This document shows positions 48,418 through 56,597 of a DNA stretch of 64,000 bases, piece by piece. A program made the position numbers and the translations under genes. The DNA lies in NCBI GenBank assembly GCA_963746885.1, contig CAVVDM010000010.1, positions 1 through 64,000 on the forward strand. The letters are read 5' to 3'. This stretch comes from DATARH01 sp963746885. Lineage in GTDB: Bacteria > Pseudomonadota > Alphaproteobacteria > ATCC43930 > CGMCC-115725. How positions within the stretch are numbered: the first letter of the stretch is position 1; the number at the start of each line of letters is the position of its first letter. The notes under the pieces were generated by a model, which saw only the letters and a program-made list of their open reading frames with translations, was not told the origin of the DNA and ran no database searches.

Positions 48418-48461
48418 CGGCAGAGCACGCAGCGGGCATCGGCCGTCTGCGTGCTCTGCCG
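48418..48461. repeat. Perfect 15-bp inverted repeat in a convergent spacer
   Basis: Arms 48418-48432 and 48447-48461 (CGGCAGAGCACGCAG and its exact complement) are separated by 14 bases. The element lies 36 bases after the hydroxyacid dehydrogenase stop. No T-run follows on either strand, so it is not a canonical intrinsic terminator; a structured 3' end, a REP-like element or a protein site are possible. Confidence 0.85.
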
Positions 48462-48558
48462 AATCCCTGCGCGCGCTGCCTGCGCGGATAGGACAGCACG
48501 CCGGCATTGCGGGGCGTCGCGTTCGCCGACACGGCGATCCCGCCGAAATACGCGGCGT

Positions 48559-48591
48559 GATACCAAGTCCCCCCGAAGGGGACTTGGTATC
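48559..48591. repeat. Perfect 14-bp inverted repeat overlapping the MaoC stop codon
   Basis: Arms 48559-48572 and 48578-48591 (GATACCAAGTCCCC and its exact complement) enclose a five-base CCGAA loop. The minus-strand MaoC gene ends inside it, with its TGA at 48592-48590. The compact shape suits a bidirectional terminator or REP-type element, but there is no T-tract. Confidence 0.88.
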
Positions 48592-49054
48592 AGCCCCCCT
48601 GGCGACAGCGGACCATGCGCAAGGGGGTGTAGACGAGCGCGGTCGCTCCGTCCTGCTTGACGACGCGCACCCTCGTGCGCACCAAGCCGCGGCCGGGGCG
48701 GCTTTTCGAGAGTCGCGCCTCGATGATTTCGCATTCGGCGTGGATCGTGTCGCCGGCGACGACCGGGCCTTCGATCGACAGCTCCATGTGCAGGAAGGCG
48801 AAGCCGGTGTGCTGCATCGTCGCCTGGACCAGCAGACCCTCGGCAAAGCAGTAGACCAGCGCGCCGGGTGCCGGTCGCCCCTTGATGTCGCTTTCGTGGG
48901 CGAGGAATTCGATGTTGGTGAATAGCACCTCGACCATGCCGGTGCAGTTGACAAAATTGGTGATATCCGCCTCGGTGACGGTGCGGCCGATTGTCTTGAA
49001 CTGCCGCCCGACCGGCAAATCCTCGAAGAAAAGCCCCAATCCCACGGTTTCCAT
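48590..49054 (-). CDS. MaoC-like acyl dehydratase
   Basis: A 154-residue hot-dog-fold protein of the MaoC/(R)-specific enoyl-CoA hydratase group. An AAGGAG site lies about nine bases upstream of the ATG. Seen are FEDLPVGRQFKTIGRTVTEA, DITNFVNCTGMVEVLFTN, and later VAGDTIHAECEIIEAR, the usual VxGDTL strand. The usual hydratase D-x(4)-H pair is replaced around NCTGMVEVLFTNIEF, so catalytic ability as a hydratase is uncertain. The neighbouring racemase-like and SDR genes suggest a catabolic role. Confidence 0.82.
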   Translation of the reverse strand: METVGLGLFFEDLPVGRQFKTIGRTVTEADITNFVNCTGMVEVLFTNIEFLAHESDIKGRPAPGALVYCFAEGLLVQATMQHTGFAFLHMELSIEGPVVAGDTIHAECEIIEARLSKSRPGRGLVRTRVRVVKQDGATALVYTPLRMVRCRQGG

Positions 49055-49146
49055 GACGTGTTCTCCTTAACGCGGCGGCGGCGACGCTGTATGAGCATCG
49101 CTCAACCACAGCCACGGCGTCAGCAAAAGCGTTACCGGGAGTAGAG

Positions 49147-49794
49147 ATGCGCATCGCCCTCATTCATGCGGTTACCGTGGCGATGGCGCCGGTGCACGAA
49201 GCGTTCGCGCGGCTGTGGCCCGCGGCGGAATGCACCGATCTGCTCGACACCGCGCTTGCCGTCGACCGCGAGCGCGATGGCGAACTGACGCGCCCGATGC
49301 GCCGCCGCATCGCAACGCTGGCCGACTACGCGGCCGGCACCGGCGCCGCCGGCATCCTGTTCACCTGTTCGGCGTTCGGCGAGGCGATCGAGACGGCGGC
49401 GGAAGCCAGCCCGGTACCGGTGCTGAAGCCCAACGAAGCGATGTTCGAGGCGGCGCTGAAGGCGGGCAGCCGGATCGGCATGCTGGCGACCTTCGCGCCG
49501 AGCGTCGCCGGCATGGAGGACGAGTTCCGCGCGCTGGCGGCGCAGCGCGGCGCGACAGCACGGATCGAGACGCTGTGCGTCGGGGGTGCGATGGGCGCGT
49601 TGAAGGCCGGCGACGGTGCGGCGCATGATCGGCTGCTGGCGGAAGCTGCGCCGCGCTTGGCCGGGTGCGACGCGGTGTTGCTGGCACATTTCTCGACCGC
49701 CCGGGCCGAGGGTGCGGTGCGCGCGGCATTGCCCTGCCCGGTGCTGACCGCGCCGGGCGCCGCGGTCGAGGCCCTGAAATCGCTGGTCGGATGA
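49147..49794 (+). CDS. Asp/Glu racemase-superfamily protein
   Basis: A 215-residue protein of the Asp/Glu/hydantoin racemase superfamily. The N-terminal catalytic Cys lies in ILFTCSAFGEAIE. At the position of the second catalytic Cys the protein has LLAHFSTARAEG without cysteine. Other marks are VLKPNEAMFEAALKAG and RIGMLATFAPSV. One-cysteine members include arylmalonate decarboxylases, so isomerase, racemase or decarboxylase activity are all possible. The SDR gene starts 11 bases after its stop, so the two are co-transcribed. Confidence 0.82.
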   Translation: MRIALIHAVTVAMAPVHEAFARLWPAAECTDLLDTALAVDRERDGELTRPMRRRIATLADYAAGTGAAGILFTCSAFGEAIETAAEASPVPVLKPNEAMFEAALKAGSRIGMLATFAPSVAGMEDEFRALAAQRGATARIETLCVGGAMGALKAGDGAAHDRLLAEAAPRLAGCDAVLLAHFSTARAEGAVRAALPCPVLTAPGAAVEALKSLVG

Positions 49795-49805
49795 GGGAGA
49801 CAAGG

Positions 49806-50645
49806 ATGGAACAGGAACAGACAGTCACGATCGTCACCGGAGGGTTGCGCGGGCTCGGCCGGTCGATGGTGCTCGGCCTCGCCGGCATCGGGCACCGGGT
49901 CGCCGCGATCGGCCATATTGCGAGCGATGTGGCCGAAATGGAGCGCGCGGCGGGCGCGGCCGGGGTCGGCGGGCTGGTGTGGCCGCTGGTTGCCGATCTG
50001 CGCACGGCGGCGGAATGCGACCGGGTCGTGGCAGAGACGCGGGCGCGCTTCGGCCGTATCGATATCCTGGTCAACAATGCCGGGCTGACCTTCACCTATA
50101 TCGACCCCGACCGCTATCGGCGGCCGACGCCGCAGCATTTCTGGCAGGTGTCGGACGAGATCATCGACAACGTCATGGCTACCAACGTCCTCGCCGGCGA
50201 TCGGCTGTCGCGCCGCGTCGCGCCCGAGATGCTGGAGCGCGGCTGGGGCCGCATCATCAACGTGACGACCAAGCTCGACACGATGAACCGGCTCGGCACC
50301 CACCCCTACGGCGCCTCGAAGGCGGCGTTGGAGATGGCCACCGAGGTGTGGGCCAAGGACACCGCGGGGACCGGGCTGACGATCAACATCGTCAACCCCG
50401 GCGCCGGCGCCAACACGCCCGGCATGGCCGAGGAGATGCGCGCGATGAGCCGCGAGGGCCGTGCCTCCCGCCTCGTCGAGCCCGACGAGATGGTGCCACC
50501 GCTGCTCTACGTCGTGTCGCGCGAAGCGGACAAGGTCAACGGCTATCGCTTCGACGCAAACCTTTGGGACAGGACGCTTGCACCCGCCGAAGCCGCCGGC
50601 CGCGCCGGTCGCCCCGCCGGCTTCGAGATGCACCCGGTCGATTAG
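49806..50645 (+). CDS. Short-chain dehydrogenase/reductase (SDR)
   Basis: A 279-residue classical SDR. The ATG at 49806 follows GGGAGACAAGG. The cofactor loop is VTGGLRGLGRSM, the NNAG motif ILVNNAGLTF, and the active site YGASKAALEM supplies Tyr and Lys. The usual catalytic Ser position reads INVTTKLDTM, so Thr may replace Ser. The C-terminal extension (AEAAGRAGRPAGFEMHPVD) is characteristic of SDRs of unknown substrate. It pairs with the upstream racemase-like gene and ends before a palindrome. Confidence 0.9.
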   Translation: MEQEQTVTIVTGGLRGLGRSMVLGLAGIGHRVAAIGHIASDVAEMERAAGAAGVGGLVWPLVADLRTAAECDRVVAETRARFGRIDILVNNAGLTFTYIDPDRYRRPTPQHFWQVSDEIIDNVMATNVLAGDRLSRRVAPEMLERGWGRIINVTTKLDTMNRLGTHPYGASKAALEMATEVWAKDTAGTGLTINIVNPGAGANTPGMAEEMRAMSREGRASRLVEPDEMVPPLLYVVSREADKVNGYRFDANLWDRTLAPAEAAGRAGRPAGFEMHPVD

Positions 50646-50668
50646 CTCGCAGGCGGGGCGCCCCATGA

Positions 50669-50699
50669 GATCCGGACCTCACGCAGGGAGGTCCGGATC
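50669..50699. terminator. 12-bp inverted repeat at a convergent junction, possible terminator
   Basis: Arms 50669-50680 and 50688-50699 (GATCCGGACCTC and its exact complement) with a seven-base loop lie 23 bases after the SDR stop and 20 bases before the stop of the convergent minus-strand gene. No T-run follows in either direction. A bidirectional, perhaps Rho-assisted, terminator is likeliest. Confidence 0.6.
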
Positions 50700-50719
50700 C
50701 CGAAAACAACAAGCCGACG

Positions 50720-51322
50720 TCACCGGGCCTGCGGGCTGGTATTCCCACCCATCAGGTAAACTAGGTTCTCCAAGGCACGGCGTTGTGTGAGGGACGATAC
50801 GGTCTCTACGGATATGCTATTCGCAACCCGGCTGCTGTCGTCGAGCGGGCCGTAATACCCGGTGCGATGGACGCATTGCGGGTCGGCCTGCGCGCACCAG
50901 AGACGGACTGCATTGATATTACTGACATCGTTGACCATCGTCTCAACCCGACCGACGGCTTGGGGACCGATGCACCAGTCTTTATAATAAGACTGGTATA
51001 AGGTTGCCGGCAGATTGGGAAAAGTCCGAAAGCACATTTCGCCCGCCGGCGATATGTAAAATCTGGCGAACGGGTCGATATAGCGCATTCCATTGTCGAT
51101 CAACGTGATCGTTTGCAGATAACTTGGCTGACCGCGCAGCGGTGCGCGCCGCGCAAAGGTGACGGAATTGATCGGCGCCAACTGGGCGTAAGGAGGAATT
51201 CCCGGCGGCAACGCCTGGCCGGATGCTACCGCCGGCGCACACGCCGCCACTATCGCCGCCAAGGCCCGGCCCACTCTCTTGCGGCGAGACCCGGCGCCGT
51301 ACCTGCAAGCCTTGCGCAGCAT
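50720..51322 (-). CDS. Secreted protein of unknown function
   Basis: A 200-residue exported protein. The N-terminal part is basic then hydrophobic (RALAAIVAACAPAVASGQA), a signal peptide with probable cleavage after SGQA. The mature part has aromatic-rich segments (YIDPFARFYISPAGEMCF, YQSYYKDWCIG, HRTGYYGPLDDSS) and four cysteines that could pair. I do not recognise a family. Composition is less GC-rich than the core genes. It lies just downstream of a lytic transglycosylase on the same strand. Confidence 0.65.
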   Translation of the reverse strand: MLRKACRYGAGSRRKRVGRALAAIVAACAPAVASGQALPPGIPPYAQLAPINSVTFARRAPLRGQPSYLQTITLIDNGMRYIDPFARFYISPAGEMCFRTFPNLPATLYQSYYKDWCIGPQAVGRVETMVNDVSNINAVRLWCAQADPQCVHRTGYYGPLDDSSRVANSISVETVSSLTQRRALENLVYLMGGNTSPQAR

Positions 51323-51351
51323 TGTGATCCGATCTTAGCGCAGTCGACGCA

Positions 51352-52095
51352 TCACTGCTCGGAGGCTAGGCGCACCGCCCGGCGCAGGGCTTGGTGCATG
51401 GCGAGTTGGTCGGAAACGCTCAGAGGTTGTCCTGTTTTTCGCGAGACGATGTCGCCATCGGGCAAAATCAACAAAGGTAACGATCCGCGCAACCCATCCG
51501 CCAGCGCGGCACCGTAGGCGTTTCGCCGGAAGTGGGCGATGGTCGAGGCACAGGAACGCCCCGTCCGACCCGTCGCCACCGCGTCACGCAGCCCGAGCCA
51601 GCGCTCCACCGGCCGCCCGGTGACGAGTTCGACGTAGACGCGGGTTTCCGCCGGCAACACGCTCGAGCCGCGCAACCAATCGCTGAGCCGCCCGGGACCC
51701 GCATTGTACGCGGCCGCGGCGAGGCCGAAATTGCCGAAGCGCCGGTTCAAGCTCACCAGGAGCTTGGCCGCGTGGCGGATCGACGAGGTCGGGTCCCGGG
51801 GGTCGAGCAAGCCCCGTTCCGCAGCGGTTTCCGGCATGAACTGCGCGATCCCTTGCGCTCCGGCCCGGCTCGTCGCGGCATTGTTGAAGCGACTTTCAGT
51901 CCATAACAGGCGGCTTAAGTATTCGACCGGAAGGCCGTTGGTGTTAGCCGCGTGTTCAATAGTATGACAGATTTCGGATAGAACCAGATCAGGGCCGTGA
52001 CTCGATCCTTGCGCATACGCGTATTGTATTCCTGTAGCAAGCAGGAGTATTCCGTACACCATCGTGCAACGGTAGCTTCGCAATATCGTTCGCAT
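51352..52095 (-). CDS. Lytic transglycosylase (SLT domain)
   Basis: A periplasmic murein hydrolase of about 247 residues from the ATG at 52095; an ATG at 52110 and the open frame to 52170 are alternatives. The signal segment is MVYGILLLATGIQYAYA. The goose-type lysozyme core carries the catalytic Glu in LLWTESRFNNAATS, then SRAGAQGIAQFMPETAAERG, the AAAYNAGPGRLSDWL motif and TRVYVELVTG, all standard for SLT family 1. Bases 51961-52020 hold only 31 G+C of 60 by hand count, well below the chromosome average, hinting at transfer. Confidence 0.88.
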   Translation of the reverse strand: MRTILRSYRCTMVYGILLLATGIQYAYAQGSSHGPDLVLSEICHTIEHAANTNGLPVEYLSRLLWTESRFNNAATSRAGAQGIAQFMPETAAERGLLDPRDPTSSIRHAAKLLVSLNRRFGNFGLAAAAYNAGPGRLSDWLRGSSVLPAETRVYVELVTGRPVERWLGLRDAVATGRTGRSCASTIAHFRRNAYGAALADGLRGSLPLLILPDGDIVSRKTGQPLSVSDQLAMHQALRRAVRLASEQ

Positions 52096-52516
52096 AGGTG
52101 AGGGGGGCATCGATTTCTGGGGGTACAATAGACAACTGAGTTTGAAGATAAGGCAATGCGGCCGCGGCATTCAAGGTCGATCTCATTGGGCCGCGCAGCG
52201 CAGGGTGCGCGCCGTGCGCGCCGGGGAATGAGGGAAGGACACAATGGTGTTGGAATTGATCGCAACCCTCGCTCGGCCAACGATCGAAAGCGGCGCGACG
52301 TTACCTTGAGCCGCGGTAAACTGATCGAGCCTCGTTGAGGTGCATCAATTCCGTCAAGCGCCGATCGCATTAGATTGTCATCAGCGGTTGGGCTGCGCGG
52401 CCGGCCGGCGCCGCGGCAACGGGAAGGCAAGACGCTGAAGGACGCGCTGCTGCCCGGGCCTGATCCGACTGCGCCGATCGTTCAATGGCTGAGGAATTGT
52501 CGGCCGTATCCCCAAC
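52096..52516 (+). other. Intergenic region upstream of NfeD
   Basis: About 420 bases without a supported conserved gene. A short frame 52244-52309 (22 codons with the stop, MVLELIATLARPTIESGATL then P) has an AGGGAAGG site upstream and could be a leader peptide, and an overlapping 36-codon frame starts at 52229. Neither has further support. The region probably holds divergent promoters for the lytic transglycosylase and the NfeD operon. Confidence 0.35.
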
Positions 52517-53956
52517 ATGAAGAGGGGGGGCAAGCCGTTGGACCGTACTGGACCCCTCGTGGGCAACACCGGCAAGTGCTCGCGGTGGCGCGCCGTGGGC
52601 GTACTCACCGTCATCCTGGTCGCTGCCCTGACGATGACAACAGCGGCGGAGGCTCGGCGGGCGGTTGTGCTCGAAATCGATGGCGCGATCGGGCCGGCGA
52701 TCGCGGACTATGTAACCCGCGAACTCGCCGCGGTGCAGCCGCGCGACATCGGTGTCGTCATTCTGCGCATGGACACGCCTGGCGGGCTCGACACCTCGAT
52801 GCGCGAGATCATTCGGGCGATCCTGGCGGCGCCGGTACCGGTGGTCGCCTATGTAGCGCCGAGCGGCGCGCGGGCTGCGAGCGCCGGCACCTACATCGCC
52901 TACGCCTGCGCCATTGCCGCGATGGCGCCGGGGACCAATCTCGGCGCCGCGACGCCGGTGCAGCTGCAAGGGCTGCCGCTCTTGCCCGGCGCGCAGCCGC
53001 AAGCGCCGGGCAAGGGTAATGAAGGCAAAGAAGCCGCGGGCAAGGCCGGCAGCACCGCCAACCCCGAGCCGCAGGACACCGAAACCCGCAAGATCCTCAA
53101 TGACGCAACGGCGTACATCCGCAGCCTCGCCGAACTAAACGGGCGCAACGCCGACTGGGCGGTCAAGGCCGTGCGCAGCGCGGTGAGCCTGTCGGCGACC
53201 GATGCACTCAAGCTGCACGTCATCGACGTGATTGCCGACGATGTGCCCGATCTGCTGCGCCAGATCGACGGGCGCAGTGCGACGGTGGCCGGCAAGCCCG
53301 TGCGGCTTGCGACGGCCGACCTTGAGCGCGTCATCGTGGCGCCCGACTGGCGAACACGGTTCCTCGCCGTCATCACCAATCCCGACGTCACCTACCTGCT
53401 GCTGCTGCTCGGGGTCTATGGATTGATCTTCGAGCTGATGAACCCGGGGACGGTTCTGCCGGGCACAATCGGCGCGATCAGCCTGATCGTCGCGCTATTC
53501 GCCCTCAACCTCTTGCCGATCGATTATGCCGGCGCTGGCCTCGTGTTGCTCGGTATCGCGCTGATGGTGGCCGAGGCCGTTATCGGCGCCTTCGGCGTGA
53601 TCGGCGTCGGCGGCATCGTTGCGTTCGCCTTCGGCTCGGTCGTGATGTTCCACGGCAACGCGCCGGGCTTCGGGCTGTCGATCTCGGTCGTGGTCGCCGC
53701 GACGATCGTCACCGCCGGCTTCTTCCTCTTGATCCTCGGCTTGCTGCTGCGATCACGGCGCCGTCCGGTCATCACCGGCGGCGAGGCATTGATCGGCGCC
53801 GAAGGCGAGGTCGTGGCGTGGGACGGCACGGCGGGCCGCGTCCGCGTCAACGGCGAGGTCTGGCAGGCGCGCTCGTCTCACTCTTTGCAGCCGGAGGCGG
53901 CGATCAAGGTCGTCTGCCGCGACGGCCTTATCCTCGCCGTCGAGCCGCGGCAATAG
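52517..53956 (+). CDS. NfeD long-form membrane serine protease (ClpP-class)
   Basis: A 479-residue membrane protease that partners with stomatin-like proteins. A signal or anchor (AVGVLTVILVAALTMTTAA) precedes a ClpP-like domain with LRMDTPGGLDTSMREII, the catalytic Ser in APSGARAASAGTYIA and the candidate catalytic Lys near RKILNDATAYIRSLAE. Four to five membrane segments follow (TYLLLLLGVYGLIFELM, GAISLIVALFALNLL), then a cytosolic OB-fold NfeD domain (ALIGAEGEVVAW, GEVWQARS). The slipin gene starts 32 bases downstream, the classic NfeD-slipin operon. Confidence 0.92.
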   Translation: MKRGGKPLDRTGPLVGNTGKCSRWRAVGVLTVILVAALTMTTAAEARRAVVLEIDGAIGPAIADYVTRELAAVQPRDIGVVILRMDTPGGLDTSMREIIRAILAAPVPVVAYVAPSGARAASAGTYIAYACAIAAMAPGTNLGAATPVQLQGLPLLPGAQPQAPGKGNEGKEAAGKAGSTANPEPQDTETRKILNDATAYIRSLAELNGRNADWAVKAVRSAVSLSATDALKLHVIDVIADDVPDLLRQIDGRSATVAGKPVRLATADLERVIVAPDWRTRFLAVITNPDVTYLLLLLGVYGLIFELMNPGTVLPGTIGAISLIVALFALNLLPIDYAGAGLVLLGIALMVAEAVIGAFGVIGVGGIVAFAFGSVVMFHGNAPGFGLSISVVVAATIVTAGFFLLILGLLLRSRRRPVITGGEALIGAEGEVVAWDGTAGRVRVNGEVWQARSSHSLQPEAAIKVVCRDGLILAVEPRQ

Positions 53957-53988
53957 AAACTGCTCACACCACGCCAGGGAGGCACGCC

Positions 53989-54765
53989 ATGTTTACCGCC
54001 GTCTCGACCCTCATCATCGTCGCGATTTTCGCGGTGGTGCTGCTCAGCGTGTCCGTTCGCATCTTCCGCGAATACGAGCGCGGTGTGATGTTCACGCTCG
54101 GGCGCTATACCGGGACCAAGGGGCCGGGGCTCGTGCTGATGGTGCCGCTGGTGCAGCAGATGGTGCGCGTCGATTTGCGCATCAACGTCACCGAAGTGCC
54201 GCCGCAGGACGTGATCTCGCGCGACAACGTCTCGGTCAAGGTCAGCGCCGTCGTCTATTTCCGCGTCGTCGACGCCGAGCGGGCGGTGATCCAGGTGAAC
54301 AATTATTGGGAGGCGACGAGCCAGCTGTCCCAGACCACATTGCGCTCGGTTTTGGGCAAGCACGAGCTGGACGAGATGCTGGCCGAGCGCGACAAGCTCA
54401 ACGTCGACATCCAGGACGCCCTCGACAAACAGACCGAGGGCTGGGGCATCAAGGTCTCGAACGTCGAGATCAAGCGCATCGACCTCGAAGAAAGCATGGT
54501 GCGCGCGATCGCCCGCCAGGCCGAGGCCGAGCGCTCGCGCCGCGCCAAGGTCATCAACGCGCTCGGCGAGGAGCAGGCGGCGCAGAAATTGCTCGAAGCC
54601 GCCCAGATCCTGCAGCCGGTGCCGCAGGCGATGCAGCTGCGCTATCTCGCCGCGCTGTTCGACATCGCCGGCGAGCGGACTTCCACCATCGTCTTCCCGT
54701 TCCCGATCGAACTGTTGCAGAGTTGGGGGCGGCAGATGGGCACAACACCGGGCGAAAACCCATAA
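53989..54765 (+). CDS. Slipin/stomatin-like SPFH-domain membrane protein
   Basis: A 258-residue protein with an N-terminal membrane anchor (LIIVAIFAVVLLSVSVRIF) and SPFH domain (REYERGVMFTLGRYTGTKGP, VPPQDVISRDNVSVKVSAVV). A coiled-coil helix (AIARQAEAERSRRAKVINA) and a C-terminal oligomerisation segment (MQLRYLAALFDIAGE) follow. The ATG at 53989 follows AGGGAGG. It forms membrane microdomain rings and is cleaved near its C-terminus by the NfeD protease in characterised pairs; the adjacent upstream NfeD gene supports that pairing here. Confidence 0.93.
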   Translation: MFTAVSTLIIVAIFAVVLLSVSVRIFREYERGVMFTLGRYTGTKGPGLVLMVPLVQQMVRVDLRINVTEVPPQDVISRDNVSVKVSAVVYFRVVDAERAVIQVNNYWEATSQLSQTTLRSVLGKHELDEMLAERDKLNVDIQDALDKQTEGWGIKVSNVEIKRIDLEESMVRAIARQAEAERSRRAKVINALGEEQAAQKLLEAAQILQPVPQAMQLRYLAALFDIAGERTSTIVFPFPIELLQSWGRQMGTTPGENP

Positions 54766-54789
54766 AGCTTTCAACCAAGCGAGAGGGGC

Positions 54790-55407
54790 ATGAACGGCTC
54801 GACAAATGACCGCGAAATCCTGATCGTCACCGATCCGCAGCTCGATTTCTGCCCGGGCGGTGCGCTTGCCGTGCCGCGCGGCGACGAGATCGTGCCGGCG
54901 GTCAACCGCTTGGCCCGGCGCTTCCGGCATGTGATCGTCACGCAGGACTGGCACCCGCCGGGCCACACCTCCTTCGTCAGCGCCCATCCCGGCCGATCGC
55001 CGTTCGAAACGATCGCGCTGGACTACGGCCCGCAGACGTTATGGCCCGACCATTGCGTGCAGGGGACACCGGGCGCGGCATTTCACGCTGACCTCGATAT
55101 TCCTCACGCCGAACTGATCCTCCGCAAGGGTTATCACGCGGCGATCAACTCTTATTCGGCGTTCCGCGAGAACGATCGGAAAACGCCGACTGGGCTCGTC
55201 GGCTATCTGCGCGAGCGCGGCTTTGACCGGGTCACGATCTGCGGTCTGGCAACCGATTTCTGCGTGTTCTTTTCGGCCATCGACGCGCGCGAAGCCGGGT
55301 TCGAGACGGTTGTTGTGCTCGAAGCGAGCCGCGCGATCGACATCGACGGCTCGCTCGCACGCGCGCTCGCGGCGATGCGCGCGGCCGGGGTGGAGCTGCA
55401 CCCCTGA
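54790..55407 (+). CDS. pncA: Nicotinamidase PncA
   Basis: A 205-residue isochorismatase-fold amidase converting nicotinamide to nicotinate for NAD salvage. The catalytic Asp lies in IVTDPQLDFCPGG, the zinc ligands in TQDWHPPGHTSF, the catalytic Lys in LILRKGYHAAINSYSAF and the nucleophile Cys in ICGLATDFCVFFSA. All key residues are in place. It starts 24 bases after the slipin gene and converges with a PRPP synthetase-like gene, with pncB 1.2 kb on; the three serve one salvage route. Confidence 0.93.
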   Translation: MNGSTNDREILIVTDPQLDFCPGGALAVPRGDEIVPAVNRLARRFRHVIVTQDWHPPGHTSFVSAHPGRSPFETIALDYGPQTLWPDHCVQGTPGAAFHADLDIPHAELILRKGYHAAINSYSAFRENDRKTPTGLVGYLRERGFDRVTICGLATDFCVFFSAIDAREAGFETVVVLEASRAIDIDGSLARALAAMRAAGVELHP

Positions 55408-55414
55408 GGCGCCC

Positions 55415-56374
55415 TCAACCCCCGGTATGGGCGAGTGCGATCGCCTCGCAGATCAGCCCTGAGGTATCGAGGGACGTGAGGTTGCGCGGCAGCCGGCCGG
55501 CGAGGTCGGCCGCCATACGCACCGTGTCGCCGACGACGACCCCGTCGAAAGCGGCGGCGTCGAGCACTTCGGCCGCCTTGCCGATGAACAGCCCGTGCGT
55601 CGCCGCGGCGAAGATGCGGCTCGCCCCGGCCTCCCGGCATTTCACCGCAGCGCGGCAAAGCGTCGTGCCGCTGCTGATCAGATCGTCGAACAGGATCACC
55701 GCGCGGCCGCGCACGTCGCCGACGAACAGATCGCCCGTTACCTTCCCGAGGGCGCGCTGCTTGTCGACAAAGCCGGCGGTTGGCTCCGCGCCGAGCACCC
55801 CCGCCAGCGCGCGGCGAAAGCGCTCGGCCCGCTTGGCGCCGCCGACGTCGGGCGACACGACGGCAATCTTCTCGTGGCGCAACAGCCCGGCGAAATGCTC
55901 GACAAACAGCGGCATCGCCTCGACATTCAGGGTGGGAATGCGGAACGCGTTCTCGAAGGCGGCGCGGTTGTGCACATCGAATGTCATGATCGCGTCGAGG
56001 CCGCAGGCCTCGAACATGCGCGCGACATATTTCGTCGTGACCGGGTCGCGGCTCTGGCTGCGCTGATCCTTGCGCGCATAGCACAGATAGGGCGCGACCG
56101 CGGTGACCCGCGCCGCGCCGGCGTCTTTCAGCGCGCCGACAAAGAACAACAGCCGGCACAGCTTGTCGTTGGGGCTGGCGCCGGGGCTGGCATCGAGCGA
56201 GTGGATCACGAAGACGTCGCGCCGGCTGACCTCGGCCAGCGGGCGGATCTTGTGCTCGCCGTCCTCGAACGAGCGTTCCTCGTGGGCGGAGAGGGGCCAT
56301 TCGAGCCGCGCGGCGACACGTTCGCCGTAGGGGAGGCTCCCCTCGAGCGTGAACAACAGGGGCGCGGTTTCCAT
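55415..56374 (-). CDS. Diverged ribose-phosphate pyrophosphokinase (PRPP synthetase)
   Basis: A 319-residue PRPP synthetase homologue; the ATG at 56374 follows a GTGGAG site. The PRPP-binding loop VILFDDLISSGTTL is canonical. The ATP-site loop reads YLCYARKDQRSQSRDPVTTK where house-keeping Prs has ARQDRK, and the flexible catalytic loop is DKQRALG instead of DKRR, keeping the key Lys and Arg. SFEDGEHKIRPL is conserved. It is therefore a divergent, probably allosterically distinct paralogue. Its place between pncA and pncB suggests it supplies PRPP for nicotinate phosphoribosylation. Confidence 0.87.
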   Translation of the reverse strand: METAPLLFTLEGSLPYGERVAARLEWPLSAHEERSFEDGEHKIRPLAEVSRRDVFVIHSLDASPGASPNDKLCRLLFFVGALKDAGAARVTAVAPYLCYARKDQRSQSRDPVTTKYVARMFEACGLDAIMTFDVHNRAAFENAFRIPTLNVEAMPLFVEHFAGLLRHEKIAVVSPDVGGAKRAERFRRALAGVLGAEPTAGFVDKQRALGKVTGDLFVGDVRGRAVILFDDLISSGTTLCRAAVKCREAGASRIFAAATHGLFIGKAAEVLDAAAFDGVVVGDTVRMAADLAGRLPRNLTSLDTSGLICEAIALAHTGG

Positions 56375-56597
56375 CTGCAAGTCTCCACCCGTTAAAACAG
56401 CTTAAGGCCGCGGCGGCGCGGCATCCCTTGACCTGGATCAAGGCGATGCGGGCTCGACGAGCGCAAACGAAAGCCAAGCTCACTTACCTGTGTCGGCGCG
56501 GTGCCGAATGTACCTGCGACGCCCGCTTCGCCGGTTTCCGTAGTGGGGAGCCCGGGCGGCTTGCCGCGGCTTTATCGATCAGTTTGGGGAACCGCGA

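Noticed and set aside
52244..52309. 22-codon frame with a good ribosome site upstream of NfeD
   Set aside because: There is no conservation or composition evidence and it overlaps another short frame; it is mentioned only in the intergenic entry.
53818..53988. In-frame extension upstream of the slipin ATG
   Set aside because: It overlaps the NfeD OB-fold coding frame; the ATG at 53989 has its own AGGGAGG site and starts at the membrane anchor.
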